A stretch of DNA of 64,000 nucleotides. Source: Phytophthora hibernalis (lineage: Eukaryota > Oomycota > Peronosporomycetes > Peronosporales > Peronosporaceae). Positions within the stretch are counted from its first letter, which is position 1, and each line of letters begins with the position of its first letter. Positions 45,051 through 58,591 of this stretch are shown piece after piece. The notes under the pieces are model-generated. The model was not told the DNA's origin. It ran no database searches and saw nothing but the letters and a program-made list of their open reading frames with translations. The stretch lies in contig JAAKBF010000354.1 of the NCBI GenBank assembly GCA_012656075.1, positions 62,001-126,000 of the forward strand, given 5' to 3'. Position numbers and translations under genes: made by a program.

Positions 45051-46172
45051 TTACGAGCTCTTGGCGGCTTCCTCTTCTTTCTTCTTCTCGGCGTGGAAGT
45101 CCTTGGCGAACGTCTCGGCCATGATGAGAGGGAAGACCAACGTAGCGTCGGCGTACAGCTTGACGGGCTTCGAGTCGAGTCGCAACTTACCCCACGAGAT
45201 AGCCTCATCAGGACGCGCACCGGCATCACTTCCGTCAAACTCCTGACCCGTGTTGACGAACACCGCGTAGTCGGCACCGTTACGCATGAGGTTGGCATTA
45301 AGAATGTGGTGCTTGACCATGCCGCCGCCGAGGATGATGACGCCCGTCTTGCCCGGCGCGCGAATCGTGTGGTCGTTCATGCGGCGGATATCGCTAGCAA
45401 TGTCCAACACCAGACCTCCATTACGGTACGAGTGGAAGTAGATCATATCACCAATGGATCCATCCGTGAGGGACGGACAAAACACGGGGATGTTGTTCTT
45501 GTAGGCCCAGTAGTAGACCGAGTCCTCATTGTCAATCTCCTTCCCTAGACGGTGAATCATAGTCGACGGGGACCAGACCGTTCCCAGGGTCTTCTGCTCC
45601 TCCAGCATCGTATCCAGAATCGGGTCCATCCAGTCCTCGAACTTGCAGTAGTTGTCATTAGGCACCAGCAAGTTGCCAATGCGGTTGAGACCACGACGTC
45701 GCAGGTTCTCGCCCTTGAGTGCAAAGTCCCCGATGTACGTGGGGGCCAGACACTTGATGAAATCCTCCTCAATTCCACCCGCAGACGACACGATGACGTC
45801 CACCATCCTGTGCTGCGCCAAGAAACGCAGCGATTCACGTAGACCGCTGGAGATCAAATTGGACGTGTAGCCCAGGAAGATCTTGGTCTTGACTGTGGCA
45901 CGGTACGCAGGGTCCTTGCGCTCCTCGTCGTGCTCCTCCGGGGCAATAGGATCGTCACTCAGACGCCATTTGCGCATACGCTTGATCTCCTCGATGGCCT
46001 CGCCCAAGTTCGTGCCCTGGTAGCCCATGTTCACGTAGGACGCCAGCAGCTTCTCGTAGTTTACGCCCTCATTGAAGTCGTAGCCACGTACATGCGCACT
46101 CTTTCCTTCCAAGTCCTCTGAGCGCACCAACACGGCGTCCTGCGCCACTTGTGGCACGTCCTGTGCACTCAT
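45051..46172 (-). CDS. DHPS: Deoxyhypusine synthase
   Basis: NAD-dependent transfer of the aminobutyl group of spermidine to a lysine of eIF5A, the first step of hypusine formation. 373 residues, uninterrupted, about family length (human 369). It has the N-terminal [23 protein letters not shown], the NAD-binding [15 protein letters not shown] and [19 protein letters not shown], then [28 protein letters not shown], and the catalytic-lysine box [40 protein letters not shown] closes the active site. The C-terminal KKKEEEAA tail is longer and more charged than usual. It runs tail-to-tail with CFAP65 and is divergent from the next gene, with about 180 bases between their starts. Confidence 0.96.
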   Translation of the reverse strand: MSAQDVPQVAQDAVLVRSEDLEGKSAHVRGYDFNEGVNYEKLLASYVNMGYQGTNLGEAIEEIKRMRKWRLSDDPIAPEEHDEERKDPAYRATVKTKIFLGYTSNLISSGLRESLRFLAQHRMVDVIVSSAGGIEEDFIKCLAPTYIGDFALKGENLRRRGLNRIGNLLVPNDNYCKFEDWMDPILDTMLEEQKTLGTVWSPSTMIHRLGKEIDNEDSVYYWAYKNNIPVFCPSLTDGSIGDMIYFHSYRNGGLVLDIASDIRRMNDHTIRAPGKTGVIILGGGMVKHHILNANLMRNGADYAVFVNTGQEFDGSDAGARPDEAISWGKLRLDSKPVKLYADATLVFPLIMAETFAKDFHAEKKKEEEAAKSS

Positions 46173-46353
46173 TATAGTAATGACACGCTAAATGGAAAAT
46201 GGATAAAGCGACGACTGGCCCGAGAGTGACGTCAGTGTATCCATTTGATAGCACGTATCCTGTCTAAACGAATATGCATTTCAAAGTCTCAATATCCTGT
46301 ATAAATCAGTATTTGGTTTTAGAGTATCTACGAAAAAGTATCATAATTTGAAA

Positions 46354-49300
46354 ATGCAAGACGGTAGCAACCTGTTCCAGATCCGACGCATCTTCGGCTT
46401 CCCACCGTCTTCTGCGGGGCTTCATGTGGCGTCCATGGCCGTGCACACGCTGGAGAAGAAGCAGCTGCTGGCGCTGGCCGTGTGTGAGGAGTTCCCCGAG
46501 CCTGTAGCGACTCCTGACGACTCCTCGATCCCCGCAGACGCCAAAACCAACTTCTTACTACTGCGAACCATCGAAGAAGACCAACGTACGCGTTTCTGGA
46601 GGATCCCAGTGTGCTCTACAGCCAAGCAGCAGAAAGCAGGCAAGGCGGAGCGACTCTCAGCACTCGAGTTCAGTCCTGAAGGAGACTGGATCGCTGCTTT
46701 ATCGCCCCGTAAGAACCGCCTGCACCTGGTTCCTGTGCTCACACTTGTGGCCAATCAACGACGTGCCATGTTGGACGCGTCGTATCAGCCCACGTCTCAT
46801 CATCGGGAGCTGCTGAACGTCCATGAAGCGGCTAGTACGACGCAAATGGCGTCGTACCTAAGAGCTACCAACGAGTACGGAGGCCTTAATGGTGCACGGT
46901 ACCACTCGCAAGTGGCCGGTGATGACGAACAGATGAGCACATTGGAGTTCGCTCCGGGTATCGGCAGCGTCACGTGCGTCCGGTGGTGGCGGTCGCTTAA
47001 CGGCAAGAATTATTGTCTTGTTGGAGGCACGGAGAGTATGATCTCTATTGTGAATGTTGAGGAGAACGCGGAGGAATGTCGCTGTGAACTGGTGGAGGCG
47101 GGCACTATTGTGAGCATTGACTTGCTGCAGGAGAACTTCAGGAAAGAGAGGAGGACGTCCATGTTGGTCAAGACCAAGACGGATACTGAGGAGACGGGAA
47201 CGGGGATCAGGTACTACCGCGTGGTGCTGGAGAAGAAGTTCCAGTTGAGACCCAAGGTTTCGCCTCGTAAAGGAGGAAAACAGACTGACAAGGAACCAGC
47301 GAACGCGACGTCGACGCTTAAAATTGAGACGACGACGGGCGGGTCGTCGTCTTCGAGCGAGACGAACTTTACGACGACGAATACTGGAGGTGGGTCGAGC
47401 CCGTTCGGCTTGTCGAAGGCACCGAAGTTTGTTGTCAAGACGTTCCCGCAGCACTTCCTGGAAGATATGGACTTCCGTCCGCAGCGGATTAAAAGAACTC
47501 GCCGCAGGTGTGTCTGTATCCAATCAACGGTGTGTTGAGCTCGGAATCGTCGCTGGCGTTGTACGACTGCAAGAAACGCAAAGTAAATCTCTATTCCAAC
47601 TTTCATTGGAGACTCAAAGGAGAGTACGAGGTCCCTGACCTTCTTCCTTCGTCTTTCGCTGACAGGGAAGACCAAGCTGAAAGTGAAAGTAGCGGAAGCA
47701 GTGACCTGCAGGAGGAGGGAGGAGCGGACAACTCTGATCGTAGTGAGGAGAAGGACGAAGTCGTAGATGTGGAATTGACGTACTGCTCAACAGATCTAAT
47801 GCTACTTCAGGGACGCACATCGAAGTCTAACGAGACGATTTCAACATGGGTGTCACTTCCATCGAACCAGGGGATGGATGAACACGTTGCCAAGGCACAC
47901 ATTGTGCACTACCTCTCATTGCATGGTAATGAGATGATTGAGCGTGTGGTGCAGAGTGCAGCGCAAAGTCGTGGAAGTTCGGCAAGTGGCAGTGTGGGTG
48001 GTAGCCAGTCAGGCGAAGCCGAGATTATCTACATCCTGCAGACTAAGCATCACGTGTATGAATGTCGCCCTCAATGGTCCCGCTTGGCCCTGTTCAAGGC
48101 ACTGTGTGGTCGCACGATTGCACTCCGTGATGCCTTGTCCATCGGATATGCGCTTGGTATCGACATGGCGTCGTTGTGCCAAGTTGTGGCAAACACCTTA
48201 TACACCGGTGTAGTGGACAGCGGTGTAGCAGCAGATGCGCAACTTGTGCAGTGGGTGCGCGATCTTTTCGAAGTCTCGCGAGTTATACCGTCCAGTGCAG
48301 TGCAACAACTGAATGATATGGGAGGTGTGCAGTGTGCTATTGACTATGCTCAGCACGTGCTGTCCAAACCGGTACGAGATTCTGTTTACGATGGGTCAGA
48401 AAGAAGGCGTGTGGCTGTTTTGTTGGTGGACCTCGTACTCCAGCAGCAGCTCCAAAACAATACGTCGCTGGATACTGAGAAAGGACAAGAAAAGCAGGAT
48501 GAAGAGCGAGAGGCGTGGCTTGTGGACTTCTTGGAAACTAATGGCGACTACATGACCACCGATATCGTCGATTTGTGTCTTGCCCAACAGCACGTGGACA
48601 AGGCCATTATCGTAGCAACACGACGGGAAGAAGTGCCTGAAGTTCTTGAAAAGATTGTTCACGAAGGTCTAGCATCGTCGGTATCCGAGAAAATATTGCG
48701 CTCGCTGCTCGAATCGGGTCACGCATCTGCGCTTACGTCCCCGTCTAGTCGCTTGATTCTGCGGTCTTTCCCAATCGAGTTCAAGCTGAAGTGTTGCTGG
48801 CATATCCACCAGCTATCCTTCAGCACAGAGACTGGCTTGAGCGCAACTTAGCATCAATTTCATCCGCACTGTGCCGTGAACTTGCTGTCAATATCGATCC
48901 TACCCAACAAGAAGACGATGAGCATGCACCCTTTGCTGTAGCAGAGAAGAGCTCGTCAACCAAGGCAGGGGGTCACTCTGATGTTTCGACGTCAGAATTC
49001 GTGAGCGTAGCTCCAGAAGAGCAGGTCGAGCTTTTCCTCACATTCCTTCTCCGCTTAAACAACAATGGTCATTGCCCAAGTGACGACGAATACTCCCAAA
49101 CAAAGCTGGAAACGCTATTGAAGGATTTAGCTGCGCAGTATCGTCCGCCTCTCATGGTGTCACGATGTGTGGATTACGAGAACTGGACTGCGGCAGCGTG
49201 TATCTACGAAGCACACGGGGAACTGGTGGAAGCTCTTGAGTGTCGGCTGCATTCGCACAACGCACTCTCGTTGTCTTCTCCATTGCTAAACTCCGTGGAG

Positions 49301-50383
49301 GCGCCAATACCTTCTGACGATACAGTCAATCGTCGCCGTCAGTATTCGGACGACTCGGTTGACAGCGCTGCATCTGAAGAATCCGACTTCCAAGAACGCA
49401 TGCGTGAGGAACTACTTGAGTTGCTGAAATCGCTCGTTGTTCAGAGCCATAGCTCTAAAGTCATTACCGACCAAGTTCGTGCGGCTATCCTTGCGCGCAT
49501 ACTGGTCAAGTGGTTCGACTACGGTTTGAAGCGCACTGTGCTAGAGGTCTTTCTCATCGACCCCAACGTGTTCACGCACGTGTCCTCCTTGCTGTCTGAA
49601 ATCTTCTTTTCAGAGGTCGTGGACTCGATACTTGGTGCTGATTCGGTGGGATTAGCGCTTTCCAAAACGAATGAGGGTAGTCGTGGATTCGATGACCGCG
49701 ACAAGGAATGGGTACTCAAGTGCCAGCATCTACCGTTCTCGGGGCAGTTTCTCTTCCGAGTGTGTGTTTCTTTCTTGGAGAAGGATCAGGGAAGCTCGGA
49801 GGTGTCGAACTCGCAGTCGCCTACGCTGAAGCTACTGGAACTTGTGAAAAATAACGTTGTCGAGAACGATCTGTCACACGGGGTGGTCCCCATCGCTCCC
49901 CATTCGGCACAAGCACTCGGGAAGACCGATCCGCTGGAGACTCACGTGAAGGCGTTTACATGTGGTCACCTATTTCCGAAGCGCCTGTTCGAAGAAGAAG
50001 TGGTGCTGGAGTTCGAGAAGCGCATGAATGCATTGCCAATGCCCCTATTTGCGACGAAGTTGGCTTTTACGCGAGAGTTCAAGCGTGGTGCTAGCGAGAC
50101 GCCTTGTCCAGTGTGCAGCTTTAACAAAATCAGCGAGCTTGTATTCCAGCAGTACAAGACGAGGCAAGCTATTCAGCAAAGAGAGCGGACCAACGGAGGT
50201 ATGCAGACTCAGATGCCGGGCGGGTTGCCTCTCCGAGAAACGCAGCAGCATCAAAAGGCTAAGACGCCGTACTACTTCCTGCATCGTGGTTCTAGCGACC
50301 GTCTTGGTTATTCGACTGAAATCCAGAGCACCAGAATCCAAAAGCACGAGGCATGGGAATGGCGAGAGCAACGAGCACCGTGA
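46354..50383 (+). CDS. Large beta-propeller-like/alpha-solenoid protein with C-terminal zinc finger
   Basis: About 1,345 residues. The ORF is open from 46,348, with the first true ATG at 46,354 (MQDGSNLFQIRRIFGF). The N-terminal third has WD/beta-propeller-like strands (GKAERLSALEFSPEGDWIAAL, SVTCVRWWRSLNGKNYCLVGG). The middle and C-terminal two thirds are alpha-helical solenoid (ALCGRTIALRDALSIGYALG, YENWTAAACIYEAHGELVEALE). The end holds a degenerate RING-like metal site: CGH in FTCGHLFPKRLF and CPVC in SETPCPVCSFNKIS. This architecture is that of vesicle-tethering proteins of the HOPS/CORVET and BLOC-2 type, but I could not match a specific family member. Two one-base breaks (about 47,492 AAAA, about 48,792) are closed by adding a base. 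Confidence 0.55.
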
Positions 50384-50521
50384 AAGCAAAACAAGTCGAG
50401 AGCAAAGAGGTTCATGATACATAATGTTGTGCTTTATTCTGACGTCGATAAGTTAATGGGCGTCTGTGCGTGTTCACAGCAGAACCGGAGAGCTGACGCA
50501 ACAATATAACGCTAAGACCGC

Positions 50522-53500
50522 TTATCTTTTGCGCTTCTTGCCACGCTTCTCCCGCATGTCGGAGTTGCGCTTGTCGCTCTTCATACGCGGGTCCACAAGT
50601 TTTACCTTGCCCTTGCCAGCCTTCTTGCCTCCAGCAGTCTTGGTTCCACCACGCGTTGACACGACGTACACCTTGCTCTCCTTCTTGAGGTTGGCACCCT
50701 CATTGCGCGGTCGATGGCCTTCAGCTTCTCGCGCGTGGACATGTCGGGCAAGTTGGCAATGTCCGTTGCCTGCTTTTTCGCAGCCTTCAGCTTCTTCATC
50801 TGCATGCGCTGCTTGCGGCCACGAGCTTCAGCGACCTTCTTAACGGGTTTCGTAGCCATCTCCATGAAGCGCTCCTTCATCTGGGCAAGCACGTTCTTCG
50901 GAATCGGAATCTGCGGGCGGTAGTGCTTCTCCTCATCGTCAGCAAACCAATCTGGAATAGCCTCCGAATCGTTCCAAGCGTAGCGGTTGTAGCTGGCATC
51001 AATCATGTCCTTCGCCTTCGACTTCTGCACCATCATACTTGCCAGAGCAAGAGTCTTGGCATGGTCCTCAGCATCGTACTCCTCATGGTCCGAGTCGTAT
51101 TTGCGGTCATCCATGGCAGCTAGAGCGTTCTCATCCGGCTCCTCACCAGCTGCGACGACTTCATACTTATCCGATGTACTCTGATCCCCCTTCAGGGCAG
51201 CTCCCATACCAGATCGGATCAGCGACTTCTTTTCAGCAGATGCTTCGTCATCACTTTCTTCACCAGCTCCAGCGGTCATAGCGGCTTCGTCATCCGAGTT
51301 AGCTGGTGCGGCAACGTCGAACTCCGTACCGAACTCCAACTCGTACTCCTTCTCCTCCTTTTTGAGTTTCTTCTTGGCACGACGCTCTTTACGCTCCATA
51401 GCTGCTACGCGCTTAGCGTGACGAATCTCCTTGTCGGTCTTCGGCATCTCGGGCAGTGAGAGTTCATCCTTCTCGTCGATACCGTCGAACAATTTGTTGT
51501 CAGAAAACCACCGAGACATTGCAGCACTTGACTTCTCGGGCACTTTGAGAGAGACGTTGAGGTCATCTTCATCATCATCGTCGCTGTCGTCGGAACTCTG
51601 TAATAACAAATCAAGAACAGTTAGCAATCAAGCATGATAATACGTCAGCATAAATGCAATGCGGGCTGTCGGATGCACAAAGGACTACGTCTCAGTTGAA
51701 CTCTGAAGAGTCTAGAGACGCGGTCAGACATGATGGCAATCCATGTTGATATCCCCATGTTTGACAACTGAGCGAAGGTACTGATCGACCCGGAACAGAT
51801 AACACGGATGGGGAGCCACGCACATGCACAGAGTTAAAAGAGTACCACATACCTCGTCGGGGTTGATCATCTTCTGGTACTTCAGCATGTCACCGTCGAA
51901 CATCTCGCTATCCTGCACAAGAGCCTCGCCAGCCAGAGCGCGCTTGGCAATCTTGGTTCGCTTCACAGCCTTCCTCGTCTTGACGTCGTCACCACGACGA
52001 GTCAAGAACTGCTCGTACGCCTTCTCCATGGAAACCTCAAGAAGCTCATCGTACTCCGCGTCACTGTCCTCCAGACCAGCATCTTCATCTTCGGTTTCAA
52101 ACTGCAGCTCCTCATCTGAGGAAGAGTCGGCTCCAGCATTTTCAAGATCATCAACCTTCTCCTTCGACAACTTCAGCTCCTTCAAACTGAAAGCAGACTC
52201 AACTTCAGTGATATCGATGCCTTCAGCATTCATGCCGAGTGCAGCACGAATACGAAGTTTATGCTTGCGTTCACGTTCCTGAAAATATATAACAAAGCAT
52301 ACGTTAGCAAGTTGCTCGAAAGGGTTGCTTCTTGAGTACATGCATATGCAGTTGCACTAGAGATGTCTGAGCACAAGAACGGTTAAGAGCTTTATGGTAC
52401 GAAAAACTCTAACAGCTGAAGGCTGCAGGTTAATCTAGGCGGCTTCAATAGCCGGTCTGTTCAAGGACCAATCCGACCAAATGGAATTGGAAGGGGCTTT
52501 GGATTCCCGCCAAATAAATATAGATAAATACAAGCCAAATCAGAAATGTCCAACCCAAATCGACCGTCATTCGCACTGAGAAACGAAGACAGGATTGGGG
52601 GTTGGAGTTGATTTGGGCGCGTAACGGAGTCGGGAGGGTTAGTCCGCAACATGTCAAACGAGCAGATATGACAAGGACTACTGGGATGCGCCCGGCGTGC
52701 ACTCAACATACAATATACAAACACGTACAGCATAGCACACAAGCTTACCTTCTTCTTTTCGCGCTTCTTCTTGGCCAGAACGTTAGCACGCAGCTGAGAC
52801 AGCTCTTCACGCACCAAGGCATCCTTCTCCTTCTCAGTCAGATCAAGCTCAGGCTCCTTCTCGGTCGGTTTTCTTGCATCCTCATCTTCTTCAGGCTTCT
52901 CGGCCTTCAGAAGTTCCTCCTTGTACTTTTGCATGCGAGTGCGCCATTTCAAGAGACTCTTGAAGTCACCCTTGCCAAGCACCTGAACACGAAACAACAA
53001 CCGTTTAGTCATGAGATCATCTGACATGCAACAGCATGGTGGTCGAAACGGTGTTGGCTGAGAGAAGAATCAGACTGCACAAGGGCAGTTGACAGCAACA
53101 CCACACTGGCTTCCGGTGGGTTTTCCCGAAATTAATCGGGCGCCGAAACAACAGTGGGGCTCAGACATTATTCAGCTTTGAAATCTTCATCTTCTTCTCG
53201 CCAGTCGAACACCGTTTCAACCATCAATAGCAATACAATACATACCTTAAGATCACTCAGGCAGGTCACGATCTCATCCGTCGTGTACATGTGTTCTCGG
53301 AACACATCGTCTTCAGGCATGAACTTGATGCTGGTTGTGTCGGTCAGAGTCGGATCGGATCGTGGTCATCAATGAACTGCGATACACTGCACTCGTTGGT
53401 CAGCATGACACCCAGCGCCTCGTCGTAACCTGAAACAAACATCACAATAGTTAATATCTTGTATCGTCATTCAATATACAATATCTAGCAATAGGAATGT

Positions 53501-54414
53501 CATAGATCATCGCCCCAAATTGCAAGCAAAGAGCAGCTTCCCTCCCGAAAGAGGTTTCACAACATGTGCAGGCACCGGAAACGCTTGATGTTGTTCTAGG
53601 CTACAGTAGCGCTAGTGGCCAATGGAGACAGGCCACTAGAGACTCTAGAGAATGCAGCCAACATACAATACACAATCAATACAAACAACAACATACCTTC
53701 TCGATGACGTTTGCGGTCACCAAACTTGGGGTGGAAGATCGTGATGGTCTTCTCCTGAGCATCCACTTGGTCGAACACGTACTTGGGGTCGAACAGCTTG
53801 GGATCAATGGACTGTGGGGCCAGGAACTGCTCACAGACCACAAAGATCTCGGCCGACTCGTTTCGCGAAGACAGAGGCTTGGTAGCGCTCACTTTCTTGA
53901 AGAGTTGCTTGAAGACCCACAACAACGCGTTGTAGTCTTGAGACCGGAAGACCTTGGAGATGAAGGTACCTCCACGTCCCATGACGTCCACTGCCAGCTT
54001 GAGAGCCACAAGAGCCAGCTCGTTCTGTACGTAGGCGTCCTTGGAGTACTCAGCACCGACGTTAGGAGCTCCATCACAGAGCACCACGTCCGCCTGCCAG
54101 CTCTGCATCTCCTGCTTGATGATCTGCCGACAACGGACCGTCGTGATGTCGCACTGGAACGTTTTGACGCCTCGGATGGGGCGGATGGGCAGCAGGTCGA
54201 TGCCCAGGATGATGCTGGAGGCAGGCATGTACTTGGCCGCCACTTGACACCAGCCGCCGGGAGCTGCGCACAGGTCGATGCACACCTTGGCCGTGGACAG
54301 GAAGTCGTACTTCTTGTTCAGCTGGATGAGCTTGAAGGCCGAACGCGCGCGGTAGCCCTGCTGGCGAGCCAGGTTGTAGTACTTGTCCTTGTCATGCTTC
54401 TTGCGCTTCACCAT
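50522..54414 (-). CDS. SPB1: SPB1-type 2'-O-ribose rRNA methyltransferase
   Basis: AdoMet-dependent methylase of the large-subunit rRNA A-loop and 60S assembly factor in the nucleolus. Five exons (54414-53697, 53429-53246, 52982-52749, 52278-51853, 51597-50522). Exon 1 holds the FtsJ/RrmJ fold: [20 protein letters not shown], the SAM motif [20 protein letters not shown], the catalytic K-D-K-E residues around DGAPNV and SKVFRS. Exons 3-5 form the basic/acidic middle and the Spb1_C domain ([64 protein letters not shown]). The protein ends KRGKKRKR. Breaks at about 53,349 and 50,697 are each cured by one added base. It is tail-to-tail with the solenoid gene. Confidence 0.93.
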
Positions 54415-54631
54415 GGTGGATTCGAGTGAGAGCTGAGGTTGAGTGAGATGCGGTTTGTAACGGTTGGCGCTCTGCTGACAACCAACGGATGGGAACCTCT
54501 TAAAACGAATAGCGGATTTGACAGAGTCCTTAATGGATTCAAGAGGTTTTATCGATCAAAACACCTCTTGCGATTTGTATGGTGGCTGAAGCTTGAGATT
54601 AAATGTAGCCATTTCGGCAAGTTGAAGTGGA

Positions 54632-57600
54632 CTAGTGCGTTGCTGTAGGCTTGCGTACCAGCACGCGGTCGATCAGGTGGACGTTGGAGCGGTCGGTTGT
54701 GTTGAACTTGCCGTCCAGTGACGGGTTCTCGAAGTCCAGGCGCAGCATGTTGTCCACCTTGGTCACCAGCGGCTTCCAGTAGCTCGGTCGCGTCCACTTG
54801 AACGACGGCAGCTTGCGCTCCAGATACGCCCGCGGGCCAATGCCGCCGCTCCACTTCGGGTCTCTATCCAGCAGCAACAACATTTGTTAAATCATAGTAC
54901 GATATGTGCACCCGATGAGGTCGCACCTGCACCACCGCCGCGGCATCTTGTCCACTCCAAAGGCGAACACTTCGAGTCGACCTTCCTTGTCGAAATGCAG
55001 ACGCAGAAAGTTCTTGTAGCTGGCGATGCGCAGGGACGAGAAGGCCTCGTTGTAGTGGCACCCGAAGATGTTGAGCGATAGGTACAAGTACGTGCCGAAG
55101 ACGAAGCTCACCACGGGCGTCGCGAGCACCCAAAAGTACGGGAACACGCTCGCGTAGTACGTCCACAGCTCCATCCGGCCCAGGCTCTCGAACCCGGACG
55201 TGCAGATCTTGTTACGGTGCAGCGCTACCACCTCAGGCACTGTAGTCGATAACACATGCAGACAAAATCATAAATATCACCGATCAATACTGCGTCACAA
55301 CCAGGCAGCTTACCGTCAAAGATGGTCATGCAGAGCTGCATGAAGTCTCCGTACAGCGAAGCCAGGCCAAAGATGTCGTAATTCCGAACAGCCGAAAAAT
55401 CTGGCAGCGTGCTGCTGAAGAATAGGTAGAGCGAGTGTTCGCCTTCACGTCCAAGCGAGCCACGAACTGAGGCCACTTCAAGGAGGCACTCGTAAACGAG
55501 CAAGATGGTGAAGGCCGCTACGAAGTGAAAGCACGACACGGCCAAACCCATCGCGCATCGCTTCGGCAACGTCGTGCAGTCCGCAAAACAGATCATCGCC
55601 ACGAGCATACCGATGGAGCACAGCAACGACACGTTCGAAGTCGTTACCATGTCACACAGCAGCTGAACAAGCTCCAGGTAAAACTGTACTGCCGCCTCCA
55701 TCCACGTCGACGCAGCGTAAATGGACCCCACGGAGCAGCGTGGAAACATGGACGACACTAGCGCGAAATACTGTCGTAAACGGGATGGATACAAACAGTG
55801 TCAGTGAGTACAAGAACACTGGGTCACGGATTGGGTTCATTCAACGTACCCCAACTCCACCGATAGCATCAAAACGCCAGTTGATACGACGAAACCCGAA
55901 CACGTTCAGAACTGCATAGCGTCTACAACATGAAAATGATCCAAAACAGTGGACGCTAACGTCAGTGAACATAACACTTCTAAACAGAGCGGCAATATCT
56001 TACCTGGATACGTGTGCGGGTGGATAACACGTTTTGTGCTCGTAATTCCCGCCATTCGAGACCAACGTCGGACTCGGTATATGCGTGGGGTGCAAGAATG
56101 CACCTCCACCTCCAGAGATAATCAAATGCTCGGCAGAACGCTCATGTCCTGCGGGAGCATCAGATTCAAGCATTGCATCCGTAGCTATTCGTCCATCGTT
56201 GGCGATATTCTCATGGTTCATGTGCGGAAAGTGTTTGTGAACGGGTGACGAAAATGAATGTCGTCGTGGAAGATCGGCGGTCGAGACTTTTGGTCGTGCC
56301 GTATCAAATTGCATGGAGGCTGGACGCTTCAGCACGTGCGTCTCCTCCACCAGAGAATGCCGGGAGTAATTGTGGACATCGCCTGCAAGCCGCACAGCAA
56401 CTCGGCCTTTCAGCACATTTTCGATGAGGTAGGAGAGCTTGACGTCAACGTTTGACCGGTCTTCATACACATTGAGGAGCCACCGCGGCTCATGCGTTAG
56501 TACAATCACCGCGTCGTCGGGCCCCATTTGTGACTGCACCACCCGCTCAAAAAACCAAACTGTTCTGTGTCCACGTCATTTTCCAGCGCTAGATCCACAC
56601 CGAATAGCCACCAGCCATGGGGGAGCTTAAGACTGAAGTAGCTCGTCTTCTGCGGAAGCAGCCATCCGCCCAGCCAGTCTCGCTGGCAAATGTACCTCGT
56701 GAATGTGTTGAGACCATCGAACCAGTCATGATTACCGGGGATCGCAAACACACTCGGGCCTTCGTATTCGCGCAGCGACGAGCAGCCAGTCGGAGGCTTC
56801 TTCTGAGTGGAGATGGCCGATGGGTGATACGAAGATGGCGGCTTCATTGCATACTCGAAGCAGCGGAACAGCCGTGTCTCGTACGTTTTACTGTCTGGGT
56901 GTGGGTACGCAAGATCTCCACCGATCACAAGAGCGTCACCGCGAGGGAACACACGCTTGATAGTTTTAGTCTTTGTGGTCTTGGTTTCATCATCGCCAGA
57001 TGCATCTTCGTCGCTCGAATTTTCGTCATTTACTTCGCAGTCGACTTCAAGCTGCGGCTGAGCGAGTAAGCGTGCAATCTGATAGCTGCTATTAAATCCG
57101 TCGCCGCAGTCGGCCATGAAGTCGAGCCACACTTCATCCTTCTCCGCAAGGTGGTCAAAGCAGTAGTCTTCATCGTTAGGATGGATTGCCCGCTGCATCG
57201 TGCGCATATCAAAGCGTCCGAGAAAGACCTTCAGCGAGATGAGTAGTTCAAATACCGTGTCGAATAGGAGCATCGAGTACCACGGCACCATGGGTAAGTT
57301 TTGTTCAGGAGGCAGACGCTCCTGGCTGTTCTCCTCCTCCACCAACTCGCGAATTTCGTCGTCTTCGATACGGCTGGAGAACCAGCCGAACGATGCTATC
57401 ATGCGGATTCCGCTCACGCGTTCCAAGAAGAAGTTCGTGATGGCCAACAACATACCCATGCACCAGATCAAAACTGCACCACCGTAACTGCACGTACACG
57501 TCGAGTCAATCCGTATCCCAAACAAAACAGAAATCAACGCAGCAAGTACCTGCCAGGCACCATCGTGTCCACATCTTCAGATTGAACAAAGGAGAAAAGC

Positions 57601-58253
57601 TGCGCACAGGCGTGGCTGTTGTACGTCCTCGGTTCATCCGGCGATGCGGCGCAGTCGTACGTAGCGTCGCAGTGCACAATAAGCGCCACACACGCGACGC
57701 TGATAGCAGCGCTATTGCGCAGCACGTTCATGAACGACCGTGCGAGACTGGAAGAACCCATAAAACAATTGCAATGAGTTAGAAAACTCTCAAACCACTT
57801 AACCTGCGCCACCAACTCACGAGATGTGAGCCACGGTCCACGACATGCCAAGCCGCGTCGTGATTCGCGATAGGAAGAGCACCATGAGCACTTCCAATGC
57901 GATGAGAAACACGAAACTGGCCGAGAAGAACGGAAACAAGAGCGAGATCTGCCCAAAATCAACAGCAAACAGCGTGGTAAGCGGCCACTTCCTCTCACTA
58001 ACACCGAAAACAGACAATAGTCTACCGGTTGCTTGATAGTGGAGTCCAGCAGCCCCAGAGCGTGCACGGGCGTGTGCAGTGCAGCAGCGGAGAAGAGCCA
58101 GGCATAGAGTACCATGGACACGTAGACGTAGGGCGTCCACGAGTTGAGCAGCTCCCGGTTCCCCACGAAAGGACTCGTGAAGAAGTAGAAGGCCAGGTAG
58201 ATCACCAGGTAGAGCGTGAACCAGAGCTGCATGCACCAGAACACAACAGTCAT
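54632..58253 (-). CDS. Multipass membrane calcineurin-like metallophosphoesterase
   Basis: Gene of about eight exons with short introns. Several N-terminal transmembrane helices come first (MQLWFTLYLVIYLAFYFF, LLFPFFSASFVFLIALEVL). The metallophosphoesterase domain then follows with the GD motif GGDLAYP, GNHD in AIPGNHDWFDGLN, His in LTHEPRWLL, and GDVHNYSRHS. This domain has a long acidic insert (NDENSSDEDASGDDE). C-terminal helices follow (TSNVSLLCSIGMLVAMICF, YFWVLATPVVSFVFGTYLYL). All the classic metal-binding motifs are present, so catalysis is likely. The substrate is unknown. One break lies at about 56,558 (AAAAAA tract). Its exon borders fit GT-AG throughout. It is divergent from VTI1. 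Confidence 0.75.
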
Positions 58254-58591
58254 TAACAGGACAGGACAGTCAGGCGTAGTTGCCTAGTAATGGAGGAACG
58301 CACCAGCTGGTCCTCCGCCTTGGTAGTCTCGACCTCCATCACGCCTTGCACCGCTGGAACGCAAGATACGTTGAAGACAATTACACGTATTTCCAATTAT
58401 GAATTCGTCGCAATTCCTTCTCCGTTACCGGTATGTGCTCCAATAATTATATTGCTTTTGTTTTCAATTATGGAAATTAAATTGTTTGCACTTACCGGTA
58501 CCGGTATTTGTAAAATCCGTTTTTAATGATGCGTTTTTTCATTACCATTTTCAGTATTGTCAATAAGTGCAGAACCTGATCCCGAGTGAAG
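58254..58591. promoter_or_regulatory. Divergent upstream region of the phosphoesterase and VTI1
   Basis: 338 bases separating two start codons. It contains the short repeat ttaccggtaccggtattt near 58,493-58,510, but no recognised TATA or operator. Confidence 0.3.

Noticed and set aside
44922..45842. Plus-strand ORFs over deoxyhypusine synthase
   Set aside because: Antisense shadows of a fully conserved, uninterrupted enzyme gene.
53566..54429. 287-residue plus ORF over SPB1 exon 1
   Set aside because: Antisense of the FtsJ-domain exon, whose SAM motif and catalytic residues are explicit.
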